DNA of 5,433 nt, taken from Phycisphaerales bacterium. GTDB taxonomy: Bacteria > Planctomycetota > Phycisphaerae > Phycisphaerales > UBA1924. This document shows, piece after piece, positions 1 to 4,246 of this stretch. The translations under genes were made by a program, and so were the position numbers. The stretch is from NCBI GenBank assembly GCA_003511945.1, contig DOJA01000255.1:1-5433 (forward strand), written 5' to 3'. Positions within the stretch are counted from its first letter, which is position 1, and the number at the start of each line of letters is the position of its first letter. The notes below the pieces were generated by a model. It saw only the letters and a program-made list of their open reading frames with translations, ran no database searches and was not told where the DNA came from.

Positions 1-845
1 CGGGTGCGCGGGGCGGGCCCGGGGGGCGGCGCGGGGGCGTGGCCCGCGGGTTCGACCTCGAGACCGAGGTCGAGATCGACCTCGAGGATGTGCTCACGGG
101 CACGACCGCCGATGTCGAGTTCACCCGCGCCGATGTCTGCGACACCTGCACCGGCTCCGGGGCGGCCCCCGGGAGCAAGCCCGTCCGCTGCGAGACCTGC
201 GCCGGGCAGGGGGTGGTCATCCAGACCGGGCTGGGCGGGATGTTCCGCATGCAGACCGTGTGCCCGGCGTGCCACGGGCGGCGCGAGACAGTGAAGGACA
301 AGTGCCCCGCCTGCCGCGGGCGCGGGCGCGTGCCCAAGAGCCGCAAGCTGGAGGTGAGCATCCCCGCGGGGATCCGCGACGGTCAGGCGGTGCGCGTGCC
401 GGGCGAGGGCGAGCCCCCGGCGCCGGAGGCGTCGCCCAGCGGCGCGGGCGTGCGGGGCGACCTCCATGTCGTGGTGCGCGTGAGCGAGCACGAGATCTTC
501 AAGCGCGAGGGCGACCACCTGGTGCTCGAGATGCCCATCTCCTTCACCCAGGCGGCCCTGGGCGCGCACCTGGAACTGCCAACATTGGAGAAGCCCGCGT
601 CCGTGATCGTGCCCAAGGGCTCGCAGCACGGCGCGGTGTTCCGCGTGCCCGGCGCCGGGCTGCCGGCCCTGCGCTCGGGGCGGCGGGGCGACCTGGTGAT
701 GGTCACCCGCATCGAGGTGCCCAAGAAGCTGTCGGAGAAGCAGGAGCGGCTGCTCCGCGAACTGGCGGAGGAGGAGAAGGCCGGGGGCATCCTGCCCGAG
801 ACCCACGGGTTCTGGAGCAAGATCAAGGACTTCCTCGGGCGATGA
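1..845 (+). CDS. dnaJ: Chaperone protein DnaJ, 3' part (5' end outside window)
   Basis: This is the C-terminal part of the Hsp40 co-chaperone that delivers unfolded clients to DnaK and stimulates its ATPase in the cytoplasm. The frame is open from the window edge (first full codon at 3), so the J domain with its HPD motif is upstream and unseen. A Gly/Arg-rich linker (about 3-50) leads into RGFDLETEVEIDLEDVL, the usual entry to the cysteine-rich domain. Four CxxCxG modules follow (CDTCTGSG, CETCAGQG, CPACHGRR, CPACRGRG; about 138-320) and should bind two zinc ions. The two C-terminal substrate-binding beta domains follow, with GDLHVVVRV, then VPKGSQHGAVFRVPGAGLP and RRGDLVMVTRIEVPKKL, and a normal DnaJ tail. 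The third zinc module has Arg where the final Gly is usual. The GTG at 39 is internal, because the linker upstream of it is in frame and DnaJ-like. The stop overlaps the grpE start (ATGA). Identification is firm. Confidence 0.96.
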   Translation, partial: GARGGPGGRRGGVARGFDLETEVEIDLEDVLTGTTADVEFTRADVCDTCTGSGAAPGSKPVRCETCAGQGVVIQTGLGGMFRMQTVCPACHGRRETVKDKCPACRGRGRVPKSRKLEVSIPAGIRDGQAVRVPGEGEPPAPEASPSGAGVRGDLHVVVRVSEHEIFKREGDHLVLEMPISFTQAALGAHLELPTLEKPASVIVPKGSQHGAVFRVPGAGLPALRSGRRGDLVMVTRIEVPKKLSEKQERLLRELAEEEKAGGILPETHGFWSKIKDFLGR

Positions 846-1450
846 ACACCATGAACGAGCACGACACCAACCCAGCCCCGGGGGCCGATGAGTTCGGCGA
901 CGCCGGCGGACCCGTCGGGGACATTGATCCCGACGCCATCGCCTCCGCCTCGGATCACGCGGCGGAACTGGAGGCGCGGATCGAAGAACTGACCAGCAGG
1001 TACCAGCGGGCGCTCGCGGACTTCCAGAACTACCAGCGCCGCGCCGTCGAGAACGAGCGCGAGGCCCGGCGCCAGGGCGTCACCAGCGTCGTCAGCCACC
1101 TGCTCGCGGTGCTCGACAACTTCGACCTCGCCCTCAAGATCGACCCGGAGAAGGTCACGGGCGCGCAGATCCTCCAGGGCGTGTCCATGGTGCGCGCGCA
1201 GATGCTCCAGGCGCTGGGCGCGATCGATGTGCGCCCGGTCGAGCCCGCGCCGGGCGACGAGTTCGACCCGCGCCGTCACGAGGCGGTCGTGCAGGTCGAG
1301 GCGCCGGGCATCGCGCCGGGACGCATCGCCTCGTCCTTCCAGGCGGGCTACGCCCTGGGCGAGCGCGTCCTGCGCCCCGCGAAGGTCGCTGTGGCCAGGC
1401 CGCCCGCGGAGGCCAATGATCCCACCGGCGCCACCCCGCCGGGCCACTGA
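842..1450 (+). CDS. grpE: GrpE, nucleotide exchange factor for DnaK
   Basis: GrpE is the dimeric factor that releases ADP from DnaK and works with the DnaJ encoded just upstream. The product is 202 residues, normal for the family. An acidic, disordered N-terminus (about 1-38) is followed by a long coiled-coil helix (about 40-80) containing ALADFQNYQRR, the family's DFxNYxRR signature. The four-helix dimer region holds LLAVLDNFDLAL (87-98). The C-terminal beta domain that contacts DnaK shows FDPRRHEAV (141-149) and GYALGERVLRPAKVAV (169-184), matching the conserved HEAV and GYxLxxRxLRPAxV blocks. The start chosen is the ATG at 842, which overlaps the dnaJ stop by four bases and implies translational coupling. 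AAGGA at 825-829 lies 12 nt upstream. A second in-frame ATG at 851 is possible. The conserved core is not affected by the choice. Confidence 0.96.
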   Translation: MNTMNEHDTNPAPGADEFGDAGGPVGDIDPDAIASASDHAAELEARIEELTSRYQRALADFQNYQRRAVENEREARRQGVTSVVSHLLAVLDNFDLALKIDPEKVTGAQILQGVSMVRAQMLQALGAIDVRPVEPAPGDEFDPRRHEAVVQVEAPGIAPGRIASSFQAGYALGERVLRPAKVAVARPPAEANDPTGATPPGH

Positions 1451-1454
1451 CTCC

Positions 1455-1459
1455 AAGGA
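1455..1459 (+). promoter_or_regulatory. Ribosome binding site of the FmdB-type gene
   Basis: AAGGA ends 6 nt before the ATG at 1466. It fixes that start, which also gives the canonical MPTYEYxCxxCG N-terminus of the family. Confidence 0.7.
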
Positions 1460-1465
1460 CTTCGC

Positions 1466-1837
1466 ATGCCCACCTACGAGTACGCCTGTTCCCAGTGCGG
1501 CCACGAGCTCGAAGAGTTCCAGCCCATGTCCGCCAAGCCCCTGCGCAAGTGCCCCGAGTGCGGGAAGAACGCGCTGGAGCGCAAGATCGGGCTCGGCGCC
1601 GCCATCCTCTTCAAGGGCGGCGGGTTCTACGAGACCGACTACCGCTCGGACTCCTACAAGAAGAGCGCCGACGCCGACTCCAAGGCCGCCTCGGGCAAGA
1701 GCGAGTCCGACTCCGCCGGCCATGTCCACACCGGCTCGTGCGCCTGCGGGAAGAAGCCCGCCAGCGAGTGCGCGTCCGGTGCGACGCCCTCTGCCGCCGA
1801 ATCCAAGCCGAAGAAGAAGCCCGCGGCGAGCCAGTGA
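1466..1837 (+). CDS. FmdB-family zinc-ribbon protein
   Basis: This is a 123-residue protein of the FmdB/CxxC-CxxC family of putative regulatory proteins, whose biochemical role is not established. The N-terminus MPTYEYACSQCGHELEEF carries the first cysteine pair (C8, C11). The second pair (C29, C32) is in KCPECGK, giving one Cys4 zinc ribbon. The conserved FKGGGFYETDYR block (49-60) is nearly the family consensus. After residue 60 comes a low-complexity Lys/Ser/Asp/Ala tail with a second possible metal cluster, HVHTGSCACG plus C102, and a Lys/Pro-rich end. The gene begins 15 nt after the grpE stop with a good RBS, and its stop overlaps the next start (GTGA). It therefore looks like the third gene of a dnaJ-grpE operon. 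Family assignment is firm. A link to chaperone function is only inferred from position. Confidence 0.92.
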   Translation: MPTYEYACSQCGHELEEFQPMSAKPLRKCPECGKNALERKIGLGAAILFKGGGFYETDYRSDSYKKSADADSKAASGKSESDSAGHVHTGSCACGKKPASECASGATPSAAESKPKKKPAASQ

Positions 1838-2280
1838 ACGACCCGCTGCGCGACTGGCTCTACCCCGAACTCGGGCACTGTCGGGGAGACTCGGAGCGGT
1901 CCGAGGCGGTTGGCGCCATGCGGTCGAACCGGGAGCGGCTCACCATCGCGGCCCTGATGGCCCCCTTCCTGGTGTCCGTGGGAGTGGCCACATGGCTCCT
2001 GCTCCGCTACCGACCGGTGTGGATGGGGACGAACTGGCTCATTGGATTCGGTGCGGCGGTGGGCGGGTCGGCGGCGCTCCTGATTCCCGTGGTGCTGCGG
2101 GGCCAGCGGCGCGTTCGGCTGAGGCAGTTCCTGCTCGCCCGAGGGGTGCCCCTGTGCCTCCACTGCGGCTACGACCTGCGGGGACTTGCGCCCGACGACC
2201 CCGAGCCCCGGTGCCCGGAATGCGCCCACGGAATCTTGTCCGCTGGGGTGGCGATGCTGCGATCCACCCGTGTGCGATGA
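1834..2280 (+). CDS. Two-helix membrane protein with C-terminal Cys4 zinc ribbon
   Basis: This is a hypothetical protein of 148 residues from the GTG at 1834. The sequence shows a polar N-terminus, two predicted membrane helices (about 36-57, LTIAALMAPFLVSVGVATWL, and about 67-88, containing GFGAAVGGSAALLIPVVL), a basic segment (QRRVRLRQ), and a zinc ribbon LCLHCGYDLRGL...RCPEC with C108, C111, C127 and C130. The CxHCGYDLRGL wording recurs in many planctomycete membrane proteins of unknown function. The GTG overlaps the FmdB-gene stop (GTGA), so coupling is likely, and the residues from 1834 on (DPLRDWLYPELGH) look like real protein. The ATG at 1918 (120 residues, GAGG at 1903-1906) is the alternative start and keeps all domains. 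Both termini are probably cytosolic if the two helices form a hairpin. The function is unknown. Confidence 0.75.
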   Translation: MNDPLRDWLYPELGHCRGDSERSEAVGAMRSNRERLTIAALMAPFLVSVGVATWLLLRYRPVWMGTNWLIGFGAAVGGSAALLIPVVLRGQRRVRLRQFLLARGVPLCLHCGYDLRGLAPDDPEPRCPECAHGILSAGVAMLRSTRVR

Positions 2281-2288
2281 AACACGGG
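2267..2288 (+). terminator. Stem-loop across the stop codon, possible terminator
   Basis: CCCGTGT (2267-2273) and ACACGGG (2282-2288) pair perfectly around an 8-nt loop that holds the TGA stop of the zinc-ribbon membrane protein gene. The stem ends the probable dnaJ operon. No T-tract follows, so classic intrinsic termination is not shown. It could instead protect the mRNA 3' end. CCACCCGTG at 2264-2272 can also pair with CACGGGTGG at 2337-2345, giving an alternative fold with the neighbouring repeat. Confidence 0.4.
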
Positions 2289-2311
2289 CCGTCTCGGCTG
2301 GGCGGTCCCGG

Positions 2312-2373
2312 GGCCCGCAGGGCCGAGGCGCGCAGCCACGGGTGGAGGCCGCAACCGCGGCCGAAACCCGTGG
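2312..2373 (-). repeat. Repeat unit A (minus orientation)
   Basis: On the plus strand, CCACGGGT (2336-2343) pairs with ACCCGTGG (2366-2373). After a symmetrical 3x3 internal loop, GGCCGC (2347-2352) pairs with GCGGCC (2357-2362) around AACC, so 14 base pairs lie in one extended hairpin. A second hairpin, GGCCC-GCA-GGGCC, lies at 2312-2324. Confidence 0.75.
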
Positions 2374-2397
2374 ACCGGGGGACACAAAGAGGTTTCA

Positions 2398-2414
2398 CCG
2401 CCCCGACGGGGCGG
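2398..2414. repeat. Central perfect hairpin of the composite repeat
   Basis: CCGCCCC-GAC-GGGGCGG has a perfect 7-bp stem and a 3-nt loop. It sits midway between units A and B. No T-tract follows in either direction. Confidence 0.7.
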
Positions 2415-2439
2415 AGCAGTGATGACTTCCTTCGCCATT

Positions 2440-2502
2440 CCACGGGTTCCGATCGCCAAAGGCGATCTCCACCCCTGGCTACGATCGGCGGCCCTGCGGG
2501 CC
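2440..2502 (+). repeat. Repeat unit B (plus orientation)
   Basis: CCACGGGT (2440-2447) pairs with ACCCCTGG (7 of 8 pairs) outside a perfect inner hairpin GATCGCC-AAA-GGCGATC (2451-2467). A second hairpin follows at 2489-2503 (CGGCCC-TGC-GGGCCG). Its last 14 bases match unit A exactly in inverse orientation (2489-2502 against 2312-2325). Confidence 0.75.
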
Positions 2503-2535
2503 GGGATACGCGATCATGACCATCGGGGGCAACAG

Positions 2536-2574
2536 CCGCGGAACAGCGAGAGTCCCGGGCATCCCGTTCCGCGG
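2536..2574. repeat. 9-bp inverted repeat upstream of acpS
   Basis: CCGCGGAAC (2536-2544) and GTTCCGCGG (2566-2574) are perfect complements separated by 21 nt. AG at 2534-2535 and CT at 2578-2579 can extend the stem past a 3-nt bulge. It could be an mRNA hairpin if transcription enters from upstream, or a dyad operator. No regulator can be named. Confidence 0.5.
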
Positions 2575-2607
2575 GGGCTCCCCTCCGCCGCGGCGGATGA
2601 AGCCCTC

Positions 2608-2613
2608 TACCAT
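2608..2613 (+). promoter_or_regulatory. Candidate -10 element of acpS
   Basis: TACCAT (4 of 6 to TATAAT) ends exactly 6 nt before the ATG at 2620, which would place +1 at or next to the A of the start codon. No -35 match is visible at 17 nt upstream (the site falls in a GC palindrome), and no Shine-Dalgarno site precedes the ATG. A leaderless mRNA is the inference. Confidence 0.4.
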
Positions 2614-2619
2614 CCCCCC

Positions 2620-3003
2620 ATGGCGATCGTGGGCCACGGCGTCGATCTGGTGGAGGTGGCGCGGATCGAGCGCCTTCTCCGCGAGCACCCCGGCCGGTTC
2701 GCTTCCCGGTGCTTCACCCCGACGGAACTGACGATCGCCGGCGGCGGTCCGACTCGCGCCGAGCGCCTCGCGGGGCGGTTTGCCGCCAAAGAGGCCGTGT
2801 TGAAGGCGCTGGGCACGGGGCTCCGCGACGGGATCGAGTGGACGCAGATCGAAGTCGCCCAAGCCGATTCCGGCGCGCCGATGCTCCGCCTCAGCGGCCA
2901 CGCTCAGCGGGCGTCGGAAGCCCTCGGCGCGCGCGCGTGGTGGGTCAGCATCAGTCACACAGCGGGGTTCGCGGTGGCCTCGGCGATCGCCGAGGGTGGC
3001 TGA
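2620..3003 (+). CDS. acpS: Holo-[acyl-carrier-protein] synthase AcpS
   Basis: AcpS transfers 4'-phosphopantetheine from CoA to the conserved Ser of acyl carrier protein, activating it for fatty acid synthesis in the cytoplasm. The product is 127 residues, the normal size of the homotrimeric AcpS family. It starts with MAIVGHGVDLVEVARIERLL, where D9 is the expected Mg-binding aspartate. CFTPTEL (31-37) matches the family FTxxE block. RFAAKEAVLKALGTG (53-67) is the signature with catalytic E58 and CoA-contacting K57. The C-terminus has VSISHTAGFAVASA (109-122), with H113. The ATG at 2620 is chosen because it gives the exact family N-terminus. The frame is open further upstream but only through repeat DNA. 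No classical RBS is visible. The gene appears to be transcribed on its own after the repeat region. Confidence 0.95.
   Translation: MAIVGHGVDLVEVARIERLLREHPGRFASRCFTPTELTIAGGGPTRAERLAGRFAAKEAVLKALGTGLRDGIEWTQIEVAQADSGAPMLRLSGHAQRASEALGARAWWVSISHTAGFAVASAIAEGG
2978..2995. repeat. 18-bp perfect palindrome at the 3' end of acpS
   Basis: CCTCGGCGATCGCCGAGG lies inside the last codons of acpS. As RNA it folds into a 7-bp stem with a GATC tetraloop, ending 5 nt before the stop codon at 3001-3003. It may stabilise or end the acpS mRNA, but there is no T-tract. Confidence 0.55.
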
Positions 3004-3031
3004 ACCGCCCGCCCTGCCCGGACCCCCCGGT

Positions 3032-3060
3032 TTGAACCCCGGCGCGCAACCACCCATAAT
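3032..3060 (+). promoter_or_regulatory. Sigma70-type promoter for the SPOR-like gene
   Basis: TTGAAC (3032-3037) and CATAAT (3055-3060) are separated by exactly 17 nt and match the -35 and -10 consensus at 4 and 5 of 6 positions. The predicted +1 is about 3067, only 2 nt before the ATG at 3069, so the transcript would be leaderless or nearly so. The AT-rich -10 stands out in a very GC-rich setting. Confidence 0.65.
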
Positions 3061-3068
3061 CCCGAGCG

Positions 3069-3857
3069 ATGCTGCGGCGGTCCAAGAAAGCCCCGACGCT
3101 CTACGAGCTCATCCACCAGCGTCCGGCGTCGGGCGGCTCGTTCACGCCGGGCTCCGCGCCTGCTTCGGCGCCGTTGCGTCCGTCCCCGCCGATCGCGGAA
3201 GAGCCCGGCCCCGCGATGGGATCCCTCTTCAGCGCGGGGCGCGTCGTTCGGGTGCCGATCGGCTACTTCTTCTTCGCGGGCCTGCTGGTGCTGGCGTTGG
3301 TCGTGGGCGGCTATGTCGTGGGGTACAAGAAGCGCGACGCCGAAGCGGACGCCGAACGCCAGCGGGACGCGCAGCGGGCCTTGTCGGGCGTCACCGACCC
3401 CCTGAGTGGACCCGGGCCGTCGGGACCGGGGTCGGGGCCGCCCGGCGTTGCGGAGCCGGTGCGGGGGCCTGATCCCCGGCCTGCCGGGGGCGGCGCACAG
3501 CCGAATAGAAGCCAAACTTCCGCCGGGCCGCGGATCGTCCGTGTGGAGCGCCCGGGCGATGATCCGCGCCGTGCGGGGCTGAACTATCTGGTCATCGCCA
3601 CTCTGCCGCAGGCGGACGCCGAGCGGGCGGCGGAGTTTCTGGTGGGGAACGGACTTGAAATCGGGCTCGTGAAAGCGGATCATCGTCCCTCTTGGCGCGA
3701 GGTCGTCGATCTGCGGGGGCTGGAGCCCTCGCAGCTGGGCGACGCCAGCGACCGCGTCCGCCAGCAGATCACGGCGCTGGGGCGTGAGTTCAAGCGTCAG
3801 GGGCGCGGCGCTGTGGACTTCGCCGACGCGTACTGGAAGAAGCATCAGGTGCGCTAA
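3069..3857 (+). CDS. Single-pass membrane protein with SPOR-like C-terminal domain
   Basis: This is a 262-residue hypothetical protein. It has a basic N-terminus (MLRRSKKAPTLYELI), a Pro/Ala/Ser-rich segment (about 20-60), one strong membrane helix (about 64-86, IGYFFFAGLLVLALVVGGYV) followed by KKR, a charged helix (about 88-105), a Gly/Pro-rich linker (about 110-165), and a folded C-terminal domain (about 170-258). That domain has an apparent beta-alpha-beta-beta-alpha order (LNYLVIATL, AERAAEFLVGNG, EIGLVKAD, EVVDLRGL, RVRQQITALGREFKR), similar to SPOR domains that bind denuded septal peptidoglycan. The layout (short cytosolic part, one helix, flexible linker, small outer domain) also fits SPOR proteins. 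The domain call rests on pattern only and no SPOR signature residue was confirmed. It has its own promoter at 3032-3060. The start follows from that promoter and from the basic N-terminus. Confidence 0.8.
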   Translation: MLRRSKKAPTLYELIHQRPASGGSFTPGSAPASAPLRPSPPIAEEPGPAMGSLFSAGRVVRVPIGYFFFAGLLVLALVVGGYVVGYKKRDAEADAERQRDAQRALSGVTDPLSGPGPSGPGSGPPGVAEPVRGPDPRPAGGGAQPNRSQTSAGPRIVRVERPGDDPRRAGLNYLVIATLPQADAERAAEFLVGNGLEIGLVKADHRPSWREVVDLRGLEPSQLGDASDRVRQQITALGREFKRQGRGAVDFADAYWKKHQVR

Positions 3858-3908
3858 CGCCCGAGGCGAGCCCTTCGTGGCCCCCCGGAACCGGAACCCG
3901 GACCTCTG

Positions 3909-3914
3909 AAAGGA
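3909..3914 (+). promoter_or_regulatory. Ribosome binding site of the small basic protein
   Basis: AAAGGA ends 10 nt before the ATG at 3925. It is among the clearest Shine-Dalgarno sites in the window and supports translation of this short gene. Confidence 0.65.
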
Positions 3915-3924
3915 CCGCCGAATC

Positions 3925-4095
3925 ATGAGTCTCGACGCCTCGCTGAAGACCAAGGGCAACCTGACGCAGCACCGCAATGTGCTCAACCGCGCCGAACGGA
4001 TCGACAAGCTCAAGGCCACCAAGGGCTTCGACCCCTCCAAGGCCCCGGTCGTCGGGCTGCCCAAGACGGCCAACCGCAAGACCGCGGTGGGCTGA
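3925..4095 (+). CDS. PVC-type small basic protein
   Basis: This is a 56-residue, strongly basic protein (many Lys/Arg, no Cys). The middle RNVLNRAERIDKLKATKG (17-34) and the block VVGLPKTANRK (42-52) match the pattern of the small basic protein conserved across Planctomycetes, Verrucomicrobia and Chlamydiae (RNVLxRxERIxxL ... GxPKTx). Its role is not settled. The charge suggests nucleic-acid or ribosome association. It stands alone between the SPOR-like gene and the aminotransferase, with 67 nt upstream containing a good RBS and 151 nt downstream. The short length makes it easy to miss, but the RBS, the family pattern and the intact frame make it a confident gene. I recognise the family from memory, without a search. 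Confidence 0.88.
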   Translation: MSLDASLKTKGNLTQHRNVLNRAERIDKLKATKGFDPSKAPVVGLPKTANRKTAVG

Positions 4096-4116
4096 GCCGG
4101 ACGCCGATTCCCCCTG

Positions 4117-4145
4117 TTGAGCTCACTCAGCGCCGCTCACAGAAT
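4117..4145 (+). promoter_or_regulatory. Possible promoter upstream of the aminotransferase
   Basis: TTGAGC (4117-4122) and CAGAAT (4140-4145) are 17 nt apart, each matching the sigma70 consensus at 4 of 6 positions. Initiation near 4152 would give a leader of about 95 nt carrying the hairpin at 4167-4185. It competes with the TACGCT candidate close to the ATG. Confidence 0.35.
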
Positions 4146-4166
4146 GACTCGAAGAGGGTCGGGCGA

Positions 4167-4185
4167 GACGGGCGGGCCGCCCGTC
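4167..4185 (+). terminator. Perfect hairpin between the small basic protein gene and the aminotransferase
   Basis: GACGGGCG-GGC-CGCCCGTC has an 8-bp perfect stem and a 3-nt loop. It may end the small basic protein mRNA or lie in the leader of the next gene. GAACCAACG follows, so there is no T-tract. Confidence 0.4.
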
Positions 4186-4234
4186 GAACCAACGAGGGCG
4201 GGTCCTTCTGTGCGGAGCGCTCAGCCCGGCGCTG

Positions 4235-4240
4235 TACGCT
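4235..4240 (+). promoter_or_regulatory. Candidate -10 element abutting the aminotransferase start
   Basis: TACGCT (TAnnnT, 3 of 6 to TATAAT) ends 6 nt before the ATG at 4247, the same spacing as TACCAT before acpS. No -35 or Shine-Dalgarno site is visible. On its own the match is weak. Confidence 0.3.
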
Positions 4241-4246
4241 GGGCCG

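Larger units (their letters stand above)
2312..2502. repeat. Composite palindromic repeat: two inverted double-hairpin units around a central hairpin
   Basis: Two diverged copies of a repeat of about 62 nt face each other: the minus strand of 2373-2312 and the plus strand of 2440-2502. Hand alignment gives about 47 identical columns of 63, with one single-base indel in the inner stem-loop. Each copy reads CCACGGGTT, an inner hairpin, TCCACCC(G/C)TGGCT, 7 variable bases, then the hairpin CGGCCCTGCGGGCC. The spacer between the copies contains a perfect hairpin whose centre (2406) coincides with the symmetry centre of the pair (2406.5). The design resembles REP/BIME-type intergenic palindromes. 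Whether this is a genome-wide family cannot be seen from one window. Confidence 0.75.
2281..2619. other. 339-nt non-coding region rich in inverted repeats
   Basis: No convincing gene is present on either strand between the zinc-ribbon membrane protein gene and acpS. The open frames that cross it are GC-driven. The region holds a composite palindromic element (2312-2502), a separate inverted repeat (2536-2574), a 12-bp palindrome CCGCCGCGGCGG (2585-2596), and a -10-like hexamer just before acpS. These structures cover most of the region. Confidence 0.75.

Noticed and set aside
39..41. GTG as the start of a J-domain-less DnaJ
   Set aside because: The frame is open to the window edge, and the upstream residues form the Gly-rich linker expected between the J domain and the zinc domain.
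383..1729. Long minus-strand open frame opposite dnaJ, grpE and the FmdB-type gene
   Set aside because: It is antisense to three well-recognised genes. Its composition is what GC-rich coding DNA gives in the opposite frame, and no family pattern is visible.
2039..2443. Minus-strand frame of 134 codons across the non-coding region
   Set aside because: It overlaps the membrane zinc-ribbon gene and crosses repeat unit A. Its HPWLR peptide comes from the repeat.
2312..2502. CRISPR array
   Set aside because: There are only two units, in inverted orientation and diverged, with no regular spacers.
2419..2619. In-frame 67-residue N-terminal extension of AcpS from the ATG at 2419
   Set aside because: It runs through repeat unit B and the palindromes and has no family similarity. 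The ATG at 2620 gives the exact AcpS N-terminus and normal length.
2281..2619. Known structured RNA such as RNase P RNA, SRP RNA, tmRNA or a riboswitch
   Set aside because: I looked for the conserved core sequences of these RNAs and did not find them. The structure is better explained by paired inverted repeats.
2955..4079. Minus-strand frame opposite the SPOR-like and small basic protein genes
   Set aside because: The plus-strand products have a promoter, an RBS, a membrane helix and a family pattern. The minus product has none of these.
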